In this document: one piece after another, positions 42,422 through 51,166 of the stretch
How the letters are laid out: the number at the start of each line of letters is the position of its first letter
Numbering within the stretch: the stretch's first letter is position 1
DNA from: Acetobacterium woodii
Lineage (GTDB): Bacteria > Bacillota > Clostridia > Eubacteriales > Eubacteriaceae
Assembly: GCA_016213825.1 (NCBI GenBank)
Contig: JACQZP010000011.1
Coordinates: 1-64,000 of the forward strand
Reading direction: 5' to 3'
DNA: 64,000 bases
The notes under the pieces: generated by a model
Seen by the model: only the letters and a program-made list of their open reading frames with translations
What the model was told of the DNA's origin: nothing
Databases searched by the model: none
Made by a program: the position numbers and the translations under genes

Positions 42422-43573
42422 TTATTTAATTGCGATTGCAATTTGTCGTGCCCATTTATCGACTGACAAAATATCATCAAGGGTGGGAGTGGATATCACA
42501 TCATGCTTTTCCATCACCATCCTGTTAATCCGGGGAATATCACAAAAGTGGATTTCTTTGTTTAAAAACCGGGCGACGGAAACCTCATTGGCGGCATTGA
42601 GCACACACGACATGGTACCACTAGCTTCAAGAGCGTCATATGCCAGTTGCAGACAGGGAAAGGAAATGAGATCGGGCTCTTCAAAGGTCAGCTCTCGAAT
42701 CCGATTAAAATCCAATGCTTGACGGTTATTGGCAATCCGATCGGGATAGAAAAAGGCGATCTGAATCGGCAACGCCATATCTGGCATCCCCATTTGAGCC
42801 ATGGTCGAGTGATCAATAAATTCAACCATGGAGTGGATAATGCTCTGGGGATGAACCACCACATCAATCTGATCCTGACGCAGATTAAAAAGCCATTTGG
42901 CTTCAATAACTTCCAAACCTTTGTTCATCAAGGTAGCTGAATCAATGGTGATCTTTTTTCCCATGGACCAGTTGGGGTGCTTGAGAGCCTGCTCCAGAGT
43001 AACGGACTGAAGCTGTTCCAGATTTCGTCCTCGAAAAGGTCCACCAGAAGCCGTAATAATAATCCGTTCTATTTCTTTATGTTTATTCCCCATCAGGCAC
43101 TGGAAAATGGCACAGTGTTCGCTGTCCACCGGCAGCAACGAGACCCCATTTGACGCTGCCGCATCCATTACAATTTTTCCACCAGCAACCAGGGTTTCTT
43201 TATTAGCCAGAGCAATGTCGATCCCCTGGTTGATAGCCGCCAGAGTTGGCTGCAAACCAATCATCCCAGAAACAGCAGTAAGAAGAAGATCATTTTTCGA
43301 TATCGTTGCAACTGCAATAAGACCCTCCAAGCCAGTGACGACTTCAACCAGAGATCCCCTAGTTTTCAGACGTTTCTCAAGCGTCAGGGCGGCATTGCCA
43401 TCCATGACACAAACAATTTCAGGGGAATATTTTTCGATTTGTTTTTCCAGTAAATCAATGCTGGTATTGGTTGTTAAACCGACAATATTCAGTGCATCTC
43501 TGCTTTCAGAAACCACTTCCAGAGCCTGGGTTCCAATGGAACCAGTAGATCCGAGGATGCTGATATTTTTCAT
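42422..43573 (-). CDS. dxr: 1-deoxy-D-xylulose-5-phosphate reductoisomerase
   Basis: A 383-residue NADPH-dependent enzyme of the MEP pathway, second step. NADPH loop GSTGSIGTQALEVV is at residues 7-20, ALANKETLVAGG near 117-128, the metal and substrate region LPVDSEHCAIFQCL near 144-157 and ASGGPFRG near 172. In most relatives it lies between cdsA and rseP; here it stands alone on the minus strand, 37 kb from that operon. Start ATG at 43573 (minus) follows TGAGGTAAT. Confidence 0.96.
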   Translation of the reverse strand: MKNISILGSTGSIGTQALEVVSESRDALNIVGLTTNTSIDLLEKQIEKYSPEIVCVMDGNAALTLEKRLKTRGSLVEVVTGLEGLIAVATISKNDLLLTAVSGMIGLQPTLAAINQGIDIALANKETLVAGGKIVMDAAASNGVSLLPVDSEHCAIFQCLMGNKHKEIERIIITASGGPFRGRNLEQLQSVTLEQALKHPNWSMGKKITIDSATLMNKGLEVIEAKWLFNLRQDQIDVVVHPQSIIHSMVEFIDHSTMAQMGMPDMALPIQIAFFYPDRIANNRQALDFNRIRELTFEEPDLISFPCLQLAYDALEASGTMSCVLNAANEVSVARFLNKEIHFCDIPRINRMVMEKHDVISTPTLDDILSVDKWARQIAIAIK

Positions 43574-43808
43574 ATATTACCTCATTACAATGGATTTATT
43601 TTTGGGCTTTATCTAAAAATCATACCTTACAATTCTTAAGAAAAAGAGATAAATTGAAAAAAACCGTTTATTATTTATTGTGTCCGGTTTATTCCATGTC
43701 ACCAAGTGGTAATTTCAATAATGTATCTCAAACAAGTGAAAATTTCCATTTATTCAGCCATTTCTTTGACATATAATCATGTAAACGAATAAATTTGGAG
43801 GTGTTCTT

Positions 43809-44957
43809 ATGGCAAGAACCTATTATTTTCCACCAGTAGTAATTATGGAACCCGGTGCAATTGAATTGATTGCTCCTGAGATCAAACGTATGAACGTGAA
43901 AAAAGCTTTAGTTGTATCCGATAAAGTACTTGTCGAAGCAGGTATTGTTCAAGACGTACTCAATGTATTAGATGGGGCAAAAGTTCCATATGCTTTATTT
44001 ACAGATGTTAAACCCAACCCAACCGTCACCAATGTAAATGCCGGTTTGCAGGTGTTACAAGACAATGAATGTGATTTTGTCGTCAGCATTGGTGGTGGAT
44101 CACCACAGGACACTGCTAAGGGGATCGCAATTCTGGCAACCAATCCAGGTGACCTTCGGGATTACGAAGGAGTCGGAAAAACTGCTAATAAATCACTGCC
44201 GATCGTGGCAATTAATACGACCGCCGGAACTGCCAGTGAAGCAACAATTAATTATGTTATTACCGATGAAGATCGTAAACTGAAAATGGTTATCGTTGAT
44301 CCAAACTGTCTGGCTACCGTAGCGGTCAATGATCCGGTGTTAATGCTTAAAATGCCAAAATCATTAACTGCCGCAACCGGAATGGATGCTCTTACCCATG
44401 CGATTGAAGGCTATACCACTGCCGGAGCTTCCCGATTTACCGATCTCTTTAATCTGGAAGCAATCAAAGCTATTTCCGGTAGCTTAAGACAAGCGGTTGA
44501 AGACGGTGATGATCTTGATGCCAGAGATGCGATGGCATATGGTCAGTTTGTTACCGGAATGGGCTTCTCAAATGGCGGTTTGGGAATTGTCCACTCCATG
44601 GCTCATCAGCTAGGTGGTTTCTATGATCTTCCTCATGGTGTATGCAATGCTATTTTATTACCCTATGTAGTGGCATTTAATGCAGATGCCGTTGGCGATC
44701 GCTTAAAAGATGTCGTTCAAGCAATGGGAGTTGATACCAGTCGTCGCGAACCAAAAGAAATTAATATTATGGCTATTGACGCCATTAAAAAATTATCTAA
44801 AGATGTAGGGATTCCTTCAGGACTCAAAGAAATCGGCGTTAAAGAGGCTGATTTTGGTGAGTTGGCAGATTTAGCCCTGGCTGATATTTGTACCGGCGGA
44901 AACCCGAAATGTCCAACCAAGGAAGATGTCATTGCCATTTATAAAGCTGCATTTTAA
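43809..44957 (+). CDS. Iron-containing alcohol dehydrogenase (group III)
   Basis: A 382-residue NAD(P)-dependent dehydrogenase. Nucleotide loop SIGGGSPQDTAKG is near 95-107; iron ligands lie in MDALTHAIEGY near 196-206, HSMAHQLGGFYDLPHG near 260-275. Similar enzymes include DhaT, ethanol dehydrogenases and lactaldehyde reductases. TGGAGGTG precedes ATG 43809. It is not in the eut operon but lies near, and could oxidise or form ethanol from acetaldehyde; the substrate is not certain. Own terminator downstream. Confidence 0.92.
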   Translation: MARTYYFPPVVIMEPGAIELIAPEIKRMNVKKALVVSDKVLVEAGIVQDVLNVLDGAKVPYALFTDVKPNPTVTNVNAGLQVLQDNECDFVVSIGGGSPQDTAKGIAILATNPGDLRDYEGVGKTANKSLPIVAINTTAGTASEATINYVITDEDRKLKMVIVDPNCLATVAVNDPVLMLKMPKSLTAATGMDALTHAIEGYTTAGASRFTDLFNLEAIKAISGSLRQAVEDGDDLDARDAMAYGQFVTGMGFSNGGLGIVHSMAHQLGGFYDLPHGVCNAILLPYVVAFNADAVGDRLKDVVQAMGVDTSRREPKEINIMAIDAIKKLSKDVGIPSGLKEIGVKEADFGELADLALADICTGGNPKCPTKEDVIAIYKAAF

Positions 44958-44984
44958 GCACTTTAAAAAAATAGTACTATAAAA

Positions 44985-45027
44985 AAACAAAAGGCACTTT
45001 ACATTGTGAAGTGTCTTTTGTTTTTGT
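44985..45027 (+). terminator. Terminator after the iron alcohol dehydrogenase gene
   Basis: AAACAAAAGGCACTT pairs with AAGTGTCTTTTGTTT around an eight- to nine-base loop, then T-rich DNA. Confidence 0.85.
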
Positions 45028-45170
45028 TGAATTTAATAAGTACCGAAAAAATGTATTCATTAAGCAATTGATTTACGACCTATTTTATCTGAAACATCGA
45101 ATTTATCAATGTTTTAGACAAAATATTTTTAAAATATTTTATTGTTCCTGTTTTAATTAAGACATTCTTA

Positions 45171-45179
45171 TGATATAAT
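45171..45179 (+). promoter_or_regulatory. Extended -10 promoter for the first M23 hydrolase gene
   Basis: TGATATAAT is an extended -10 element; the -35 region (TTTTAA about 45151) is poor. The transcript would begin about 70 bases before ATG 45261. The rest of the 303-base gap (44958-45260) is the terminator above and AT-rich DNA. Confidence 0.5.
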
Positions 45180-45260
45180 ACAACCGTTACAAAAATAATA
45201 AAAATTAACACAAAAGTAACAACTCGACAGGGGCACACGTGAGTGTGGGAAAGGGGAAAA

Positions 45261-46502
45261 ATGAAAAAACAGAAAATTGTATCAGGTATCATTACTGGTT
45301 CCTTGGTTTTAGCATTTTTAACAGCACCCGTCAATGCGGCTTCGTTAAGTGAGCAATTGGCACAAAGTAATGCTCGACAAGCGGCAGCAAAATATCAAGT
45401 TGACATGACTCAAAATACCATCAATGGGATTGAAGATGAAATTGGCAAAGTAAATGAAGAGGTCAATCGGATCAATGGGGTGATCGGTTCAATCAATGCG
45501 GATATTTCAACCATTGAGGCAAATATAGCAAAAAAACAGGAAGAACTGAAAATAGCTGAGGCAAAAAAACTGGAACAGGAAGAATCCATGAGTGATCGGG
45601 TCCGAACCATGTATATGTATGGTAATGGCAGTATAATGGAATTCTTGTTTTCAGCTTCGGATTTCTCAGATTTTATAACAAAATTGGATATGTCCCGATA
45701 CATTATTGCGGCGGACAAAGACTCTTTGAATGCGCTTGAAGAAACGAAAAAAGTGATTGATGAAAAGAAACAGAGCATTGAGTCAGATCGACTTAAAACG
45801 GTTGAGAAAAAAACAGAACAGGAAGTTGTTTTAACTCAACAGGAACAGGTATTAGCTCAAAAAGATCAGCTATTAGCTCAAAACCAGGCAGCACTAAACG
45901 AATATAAAGCCATTGAAGAAGCTGAAGCAGCCACTTCATCCAATATTGAAGGTCAACTACAGGCTTATTATGAACAACAACGCGCCGCAGCCGAGCAGGC
46001 AGCAGCTGGTCAAAATAGCGGCACCACCGGTTCGCCTGATGGCACTGCAAACAGTGGCGGCGATACGTCTAACACGGGCGGTGGCGACACCTCTGGGGGT
46101 GGTTCTACGGCACCACCAATTTATTCGAGCAGTTATGTTTGGCCATGTGGCGGCGAAATTACCAGTGAATTTGGTTGGCGAATCCATCCAATTTGGGGTG
46201 ATTCCCGATTTCACGCCGGAGTCGATATTGGCGCATCCTCAGGGACACCAGTCGCTTGTGCCGGTAATGGTACTGTTATTTCAGCTGGTTGGAATGGCGG
46301 TTATGGAAATTGCGTCATCGTCGATATTGGAAATGGATTATCGGCAGTGTACGCCCATTTAAGTGCGATCAATGTATCATCAGGGGAAACTGTCAGTGCG
46401 GGTCAGACCGTTGGTGCAGTTGGCAGTACTGGCGACTCTACCGGAGCTCATCTTCATTATGAAGTACGCTTGTATGGAACACCAGTCAGCCCATATATTT
46501 AA
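45261..46502 (+). CDS. Secreted coiled-coil M23 peptidoglycan endopeptidase (copy 1)
   Basis: A 413-residue exported protein. Signal peptide at 1-26 (IVSGIITGSLVLAFLTAPVNA). Long coiled coil at about 30-245 (AEEIG-rich heptads, TIEANIAKKQEELKIAE). A Gly/Ser/Thr linker at about 250-290, then the LytM/M23 domain with zinc motifs HAGVDIG near 320 and HLH in GAHLHYEV near 393. The architecture matches EnvC/PcsB-like hydrolases switched on by FtsEX, whose genes lie downstream. ATG 45261 after AAAGGGG is preferred over 45243. Confidence 0.92.
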   Translation: MKKQKIVSGIITGSLVLAFLTAPVNAASLSEQLAQSNARQAAAKYQVDMTQNTINGIEDEIGKVNEEVNRINGVIGSINADISTIEANIAKKQEELKIAEAKKLEQEESMSDRVRTMYMYGNGSIMEFLFSASDFSDFITKLDMSRYIIAADKDSLNALEETKKVIDEKKQSIESDRLKTVEKKTEQEVVLTQQEQVLAQKDQLLAQNQAALNEYKAIEEAEAATSSNIEGQLQAYYEQQRAAAEQAAAGQNSGTTGSPDGTANSGGDTSNTGGGDTSGGGSTAPPIYSSSYVWPCGGEITSEFGWRIHPIWGDSRFHAGVDIGASSGTPVACAGNGTVISAGWNGGYGNCVIVDIGNGLSAVYAHLSAINVSSGETVSAGQTVGAVGSTGDSTGAHLHYEVRLYGTPVSPYI

Positions 46503-46916
46503 GTATAAGTTAAATCGAATGCAGATTAAAACTGGAATAAGTTAGAGAAAAGATTAGTAGAGAAAGCAATCTTTTCTCTATTATTTTGCCTTAAAATATA
46601 AAACAATTTAGACGGATCATTTTTGCTTAATATTTAATATAATTATTTTGGATGAATCAGGATACATTTGTTACAAAAAATTTATTTTTTTAATGAAATT
46701 AATTGAAAAGTATGCTAAAATAAATTCAGCATTAAACAAGGGCGTGCTTTGACAGCCAAAAAGCTGGTCGAAATGAGAAGTCTTTTACATTCTTGATTAA
46801 ATAAAATTAAAGTAATCTTAATTTATCACAAACATTTAAGAAGAAAATAGGATAGTACATGTTAAAATGCCCTGTCAAAGCAATCAGAATGTAAATTATT
46901 TAGGAGTGGTTAAGAT
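46503..46916. other. 414-base leader before ftsE
   Basis: No coding frame. It contains a terminator (46544-46586) and a possible structured leader closed by GCTTTGACAG (46746-46755) with CTGTCAAAGC (46872-46881), within which CAGC-CAAAAA-GCTG forms a small hairpin. TTAGGAGTGG at about 46902 is the ftsE ribosome site. Confidence 0.6.
46544..46586 (+). terminator. Terminator after M23 copy 1
   Basis: AGAGAAAAGATT (46544-46555) and AATCTTTTCTCT (46568-46579) form a 12-bp stem, followed by ATTATTTT. Confidence 0.8.
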
Positions 46917-47606
46917 ATGATAGAATTTAAAAATGTAACTAAAGGTTACGAAAAAAACAAGAGTGAAGCACTTAAAAATGTTAGCCTCTTTATTGACAAG
47001 GGTGAGTTTGTCTTCCTTGTTGGCCGAAGCGGGGCGGGGAAATCGACATTTATTAAGCTTCTCTTAAGAGAGATAGAAGCGACCGAAGGTTCGGTTTTTA
47101 TTAATAACTTTAATGTGTCAAAACTTTCTAAAAAGGAAATACCTTTTCTGCGACGAAAAATGGGAATCGTTTTTCAGGACTTTCGTCTGTTGGAAAACAA
47201 AAGTGTTTATGAAAATGTGGCCTACGCCATGGAGATTATCGGCAAATCGGAAAAACAGATCCGTAAACGGGTACCATTGGCACTGGATATGGTTGGATTA
47301 TCCCATCGGATGAACCATTATCCTCACGAGTTATCGGGGGGAGAGCAACAGCGAGTTGTTATTGCTCGAGCGATTATTAATAATCCATCAATATTAATCT
47401 GTGATGAACCAACCGGGAATCTTGATCCCGAAACATCATACGAAATTATCAGTATATTAGAAGAAATCAACCGCAGAGGAACAACCATTGTTGTGGTAAC
47501 TCATGACCGTGAAATTGTTGATACCATGAAAAAGCGTGTATTGACATTGGAAGATGGTGTGCTTAAAGTAGATGATGCGACAGGCAGGTACGGATATGAA
47601 GTTTAG
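46917..47606 (+). CDS. ftsE: Cell division ATP-binding protein FtsE
   Basis: A 229-residue ABC ATPase. Walker A GRSGAGKST at residues 36-44, GIVFQDFRLLENKSVYENVAYAME with the Q-loop near 82-105, signature LSGGEQQR near 139-146, Walker B ILICDEPTGNLDP near 158-170. FtsE drives conformational change of FtsX to activate peptidoglycan hydrolases at division or elongation sites. Overlaps ftsX by 11 bases. Confidence 0.97.
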   Translation: MIEFKNVTKGYEKNKSEALKNVSLFIDKGEFVFLVGRSGAGKSTFIKLLLREIEATEGSVFINNFNVSKLSKKEIPFLRRKMGIVFQDFRLLENKSVYENVAYAMEIIGKSEKQIRKRVPLALDMVGLSHRMNHYPHELSGGEQQRVVIARAIINNPSILICDEPTGNLDPETSYEIISILEEINRRGTTIVVVTHDREIVDTMKKRVLTLEDGVLKVDDATGRYGYEV

Positions 47607-48513
47607 TTCCATTAAAACAATGCCAAAAAATGTCATTCGAGATACCATGAAGAGCATTGAGCGAAATAATTTAATGAGTATCGCCTCAGTGTTGTCGGTA
47701 ATTGCCGCCTTAATTATCTTGGGTATTTTCCTGATTTTGACAATTAATGTTCAAGAAGTTACCAAAGATGTCGAATCAAAATTGGAATTGAAAATATTTC
47801 TCCAGGAGAATTTTACGGATACCCAAAAAGAAACTATTCAACAGGCCCTTGAAAAAAGCGACCTGATTGAAAATGTTACGTTTGAAAGTTCAGCGGAAGC
47901 TTTGGATAACTTTAAGTCGAGTCTGGAGGATTATGCGCCGCTCCTAAATGGTTATAATTCGGAAAATAATCCGATGCCGGCATCTTTTATTGTCCGCGTG
48001 ACGGATCCTAAAGATATGGAAGATGTTCAAACACTGGCAATGTCATTTAAAGACCAAGGCGTGGAATATGTTCGCTATGGTCAGGAATATGTAGAAGCAT
48101 TGGTGAGTTTTAATAAATTCACAAATACCTTGAGCATTGTGGTATTGGCTGTGTTATCAATGATTTCCATCTTTATTATTTACAATACCATCAAACTAAC
48201 GGTTTTTGCCCGGCGACGGGAAATTGGAATTATGAAATATGTTGGAGCCACCAACGCCTATATACGGGCACCTTTCATACTGGAAGGGACCTTGTTGGGT
48301 TTAATCGGAGCCATTGTGGCATTCCTGATTATCCGCATTACCTACTATTATATTTTAGGATTGGTTGGCGGGAATCTGTTTTTGCCGGTGGATGCCAGTT
48401 TGGCGTCACCCAATGCAGTGATGGGACAACTGATATTTTTCTTCCTAATTTATGGAGGATTCATCGGAGCGATTGGTAGTGTGTTTGCGATTCGCAAATT
48501 CTTGGATGTATAA
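47596..48513 (+). CDS. ftsX: Cell division membrane protein FtsX
   Basis: A 305-residue permease-like protein. Four membrane helices at about 28-50, 175-200, 225-250 and 275-300 enclose an extracellular domain (55-170) that contacts hydrolases. KNVIRDTMKSIERNN at the start and EIGIMKYVGATNAYIRAPFILEG near 215-238 are family signatures. ATG 47596 overlaps the end of ftsE and fits AGGTA spacing; the frame extends upstream to 47572. Confidence 0.95.
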   Translation: MKFSSIKTMPKNVIRDTMKSIERNNLMSIASVLSVIAALIILGIFLILTINVQEVTKDVESKLELKIFLQENFTDTQKETIQQALEKSDLIENVTFESSAEALDNFKSSLEDYAPLLNGYNSENNPMPASFIVRVTDPKDMEDVQTLAMSFKDQGVEYVRYGQEYVEALVSFNKFTNTLSIVVLAVLSMISIFIIYNTIKLTVFARRREIGIMKYVGATNAYIRAPFILEGTLLGLIGAIVAFLIIRITYYYILGLVGGNLFLPVDASLASPNAVMGQLIFFFLIYGGFIGAIGSVFAIRKFLDV

Positions 48514-48548
48514 TAATTATAATTGGTCTAAAACAGGAGGATTGTCGA

Positions 48549-49703
48549 ATGGCAAGAAAAAGAATTATCTCAAGCTTCATCGGTGTGATTATTACATTGG
48601 GTCTGGTAATATCCCCAGTTAACGCAGCATCGCTGACAGAACAGCTACAGGAAAGTAATCAGAAACAGGCAGCAGCTCAATATCAAATTGATATGACCCA
48701 AAACACTATTGCAGGCATTCAGACAGAAATTGCCAAGGCGAATGAAGAAATGGAGCGAATCAATGGCGTCATCGCTTCGATTAATACCGAAATTGCAGCG
48801 TTGGAAGTCAATATCGCAAAAACTCAGGAAGAGTTGAATGTTGCTGAAGCAAAAAGAAAAGAGCAGGAAGATGCCATGAATGAACGGGTCCGTACCATGT
48901 ATATGTACGGAAACGGTAGTATGCTTGAATTCTTGTTTACATCGAGTGATTTTGCTGATTTTGTAACAAAAGTAGATATGTCTCGTTATATTATTGAATC
49001 AGATAAGGAATCGCTGGATGCCTTGGCTGAAACGAAACGAGTCATTGATGAAAAGAAGGCCAGTATTGAAGCGGATCGTCTGAAAACAGTCAGTAAAAAA
49101 ACCGAGCAGGAGACATCTTTAGCGCAACAGCAGGAAATTAAAGCTCAAAAGGATAGCTTAGTTGCCCAAAATCAGGCAATCATTGCTGAAGCTCAAGCAA
49201 CTTTGAATGCTGAAACAGCGGCTGCCTCAGATCTTCGATCTCAGATTGCTGCTCAGGTAGCAGCACAAAATGCTGCTAACGCGGCCAGTGGTGGTTCATC
49301 AACTGGTGGATCCACGACGTTTGTACCATCTGGTACCTATACGTGGCCATGTGCTGGTGAAATCACCAGTTACTTTGGACCACGGACAGACCCATACACC
49401 GGATATCACGAAGGGGTAGATATTGGTGCTTCAACCGGAACGCCGGTTATGGCGATGGGAAATGCCCAGGTTTTATCAGCAGGTTGGAATGGTGGTTATG
49501 GTAATTGTGTTGTGCTCTCGTTAGGAAATGGCATGCAGGCTTATTATGGTCACTTAAGTGAAATTGATGTATCGGCTGGTCAAACCGTGAATCAGGGTGA
49601 TATTGTTGGTTTAGTCGGTTCAACCGGAAATTCAACAGGACCTCATTTACATTTTGGTATTATTTCTGGCGGAGACTTTGTTGATCCTTTTGGAATATTT
49701 TAA
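48549..49703 (+). CDS. Secreted coiled-coil M23 peptidoglycan endopeptidase (copy 2)
   Basis: A 384-residue paralogue of the protein at 45261. Signal peptide 1-27 ending VNAAS, coiled coil about 30-235, Ala/Ser/Gly linker about 240-265, M23 domain with HEGVDIG near 289 and GPHLHFGI near 367. The first 180 residues are very similar between the copies (for example TMYMYGNGSMLEFLF against the copy 1 version). Start ATG 48549 follows ACAGGAGGA, 35 bases after ftsX, so this copy is in the ftsEX operon and is probably its direct effector. Confidence 0.93.
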   Translation: MARKRIISSFIGVIITLGLVISPVNAASLTEQLQESNQKQAAAQYQIDMTQNTIAGIQTEIAKANEEMERINGVIASINTEIAALEVNIAKTQEELNVAEAKRKEQEDAMNERVRTMYMYGNGSMLEFLFTSSDFADFVTKVDMSRYIIESDKESLDALAETKRVIDEKKASIEADRLKTVSKKTEQETSLAQQQEIKAQKDSLVAQNQAIIAEAQATLNAETAAASDLRSQIAAQVAAQNAANAASGGSSTGGSTTFVPSGTYTWPCAGEITSYFGPRTDPYTGYHEGVDIGASTGTPVMAMGNAQVLSAGWNGGYGNCVVLSLGNGMQAYYGHLSEIDVSAGQTVNQGDIVGLVGSTGNSTGPHLHFGIISGGDFVDPFGIF

Positions 49704-49730
49704 GGGTTTAATCGTACAATAAGTATCAAA

Positions 49731-49775
49731 GAACAGGAGAAAAGAATCATGATTCTTTTCTCCTGTTCTATTTTT
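49731..49775 (+). terminator. Terminator of the ftsEX operon
   Basis: A 38-base perfect palindrome (GAACAGGAGAAAAGAATCA and its complement, 49731-49768) is followed by ATTTTT. It would form a 17- to 19-bp hairpin. Confidence 0.9.
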
Positions 49776-49813
49776 CGGAATAAATTATAATAAGGTTAGG
49801 ATTAGGTGAGACA

Positions 49814-51013
49814 ATGGAAAATAAATCAAAAAGAACCAAAATCATCATACTTGTAGTGGTATTGATCATCACGAATATTATCACCTTTACAGTAGCAACA
49901 ACCGGTAACTTTCTGATGGGAAATAAGTTGATTGTCAATGTTGACAGTCGTGAGACTGCCGATGGCATAAAAAAATTATTGGCACTGAAGAATCAGATTG
50001 GCATCGAGTATTATAAAGATGTGGATAATACAACGCTGATCGATGGTGCCATTAAAGGGATGTTTGATAGTCTGGGTGATCCGTACAGTACTTATTTTAC
50101 CACTGATGAATTTAAAAAATATATGGAATCTGCTACTGGTGTTTACGAAGGCATTGGTGTAGTAGTGACCGAAGATGATCAGGGCTATACCACGGTAATT
50201 GCGCCGCAGAAAGGCACGCCAGCAGAAGCCGCCGGGATTAAAACGGGCGACAAGATTATCAAAGTGGATGGTGAAGATGTCAGCACCATCGGATCGGATG
50301 CAGTGGTTGCAAAAGTGAAAGGCCCGGCAGACTCCACGGTGAATATTACCATTGCCCGGGGCGAAGAAGTCATCGAAATGCAGCTTGTTCGTAAAACGAT
50401 TGAAGCGAAAACCGTTGAATCCCGGGTGATTAGCGATAAAGGTTATATCCAAATTAGTGAGTTTGCGGATAACACCGCTGTTGATTTTGAGAACCAGCTT
50501 AATGAATTATTGGCTCAAAACATTACCGGTCTGGTCATCGATTTGCGCAGTAATCCCGGTGGTGGGGTAAAACAAGCGGTGGAAATTGCCGATCGAATTC
50601 TGGGAGACACGATGGTTGTCTATACAGTTGATAAAAATGGCAATAAAACGGAATATAAGTCAGATGGTACCGAACAGCTAAACATACCCATGGTTGCACT
50701 TGTGGACGGTGGATCAGCCAGCTCAGCAGAAATTTTAGCTGGTGCGCTTCAAGATACTGGCGCTGCCCAACTGGTGGGAACAAAGACATTTGGTAAGGGT
50801 ATCGTTCAGGAAATTATCAGTCTCACCGATGGTGGTGGGTTTAAGGTAACCAATTCCGAATATTTTACGCCCAATGGCAATAATATTCATGGCAAGGGAC
50901 TGCAGCCGAATATCGTTATTGATGCCACCGATTTTATGAAGAACAATCTCTTCACCGATGAAGAAGATGTCCAGCTCCAAAAAGCATTGCAGGTACTTAA
51001 TGGTACCAACTAG
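49814..51013 (+). CDS. ctpA: C-terminal processing peptidase, S41 family
   Basis: A 399-residue protease anchored by one N-terminal helix (11-35, IIILVVVLIITNIITF). N-terminal helical part with SLGDPYSTYFT near 76-86, PDZ domain at about 95-180 (GIGVVV, GTPAEAAGIKTGDKIIKVDGEDV), catalytic core with DLRSNPGG near 244-251, the nucleophile Ser in GGSASSAEILAGALQD near 299 and Lys in GTKTFGKG near 320. It acts outside the membrane on protein C termini. Start ATG 49814 follows AGGTGAG. Confidence 0.95.
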   Translation: MENKSKRTKIIILVVVLIITNIITFTVATTGNFLMGNKLIVNVDSRETADGIKKLLALKNQIGIEYYKDVDNTTLIDGAIKGMFDSLGDPYSTYFTTDEFKKYMESATGVYEGIGVVVTEDDQGYTTVIAPQKGTPAEAAGIKTGDKIIKVDGEDVSTIGSDAVVAKVKGPADSTVNITIARGEEVIEMQLVRKTIEAKTVESRVISDKGYIQISEFADNTAVDFENQLNELLAQNITGLVIDLRSNPGGGVKQAVEIADRILGDTMVVYTVDKNGNKTEYKSDGTEQLNIPMVALVDGGSASSAEILAGALQDTGAAQLVGTKTFGKGIVQEIISLTDGGGFKVTNSEYFTPNGNNIHGKGLQPNIVIDATDFMKNNLFTDEEDVQLQKALQVLNGTN

Positions 51014-51023
51014 AAATTATACT

Positions 51024-51052
51024 GAGCATACCTTTTGGTGTGCTCTTTTCAT
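51024..51052 (+). terminator. Terminator after ctpA
   Basis: GAGCATACC and GGTGTGCTC form a nine-base stem with a TTTT loop, then TTTTC. Stem has one G-T pair. Confidence 0.75.
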
Positions 51053-51131
51053 TTATTGGGGAAAGATTAAGAATTTATTAAATTAGAGGGATTATCATTT
51101 GCCATTAAAAAAAAGCTATGATAGAATAATA

Positions 51132-51143
51132 GAACGAATGTTC
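51132..51143 (+). promoter_or_regulatory. lexA box: LexA (SOS) box upstream of uvrB
   Basis: GAACGAATGTTC matches the Gram-positive consensus CGAACRNRYGTTYC (a perfect GAAC/GTTC inverted repeat with four-base spacer). It lies 24 bases before ATG 51167, over or just after the promoter, so uvrB-uvrA would be DNA-damage inducible. Confidence 0.85.
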
Positions 51144-51166
51144 ATAGAATGAAGTGGAGGGTGCTG

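Noticed and set aside
43107-43616. 169-codon plus-strand open frame opposite dxr
   Set aside because: It is antisense to the dxr catalytic region, low in complexity of a real protein and without a ribosome site.
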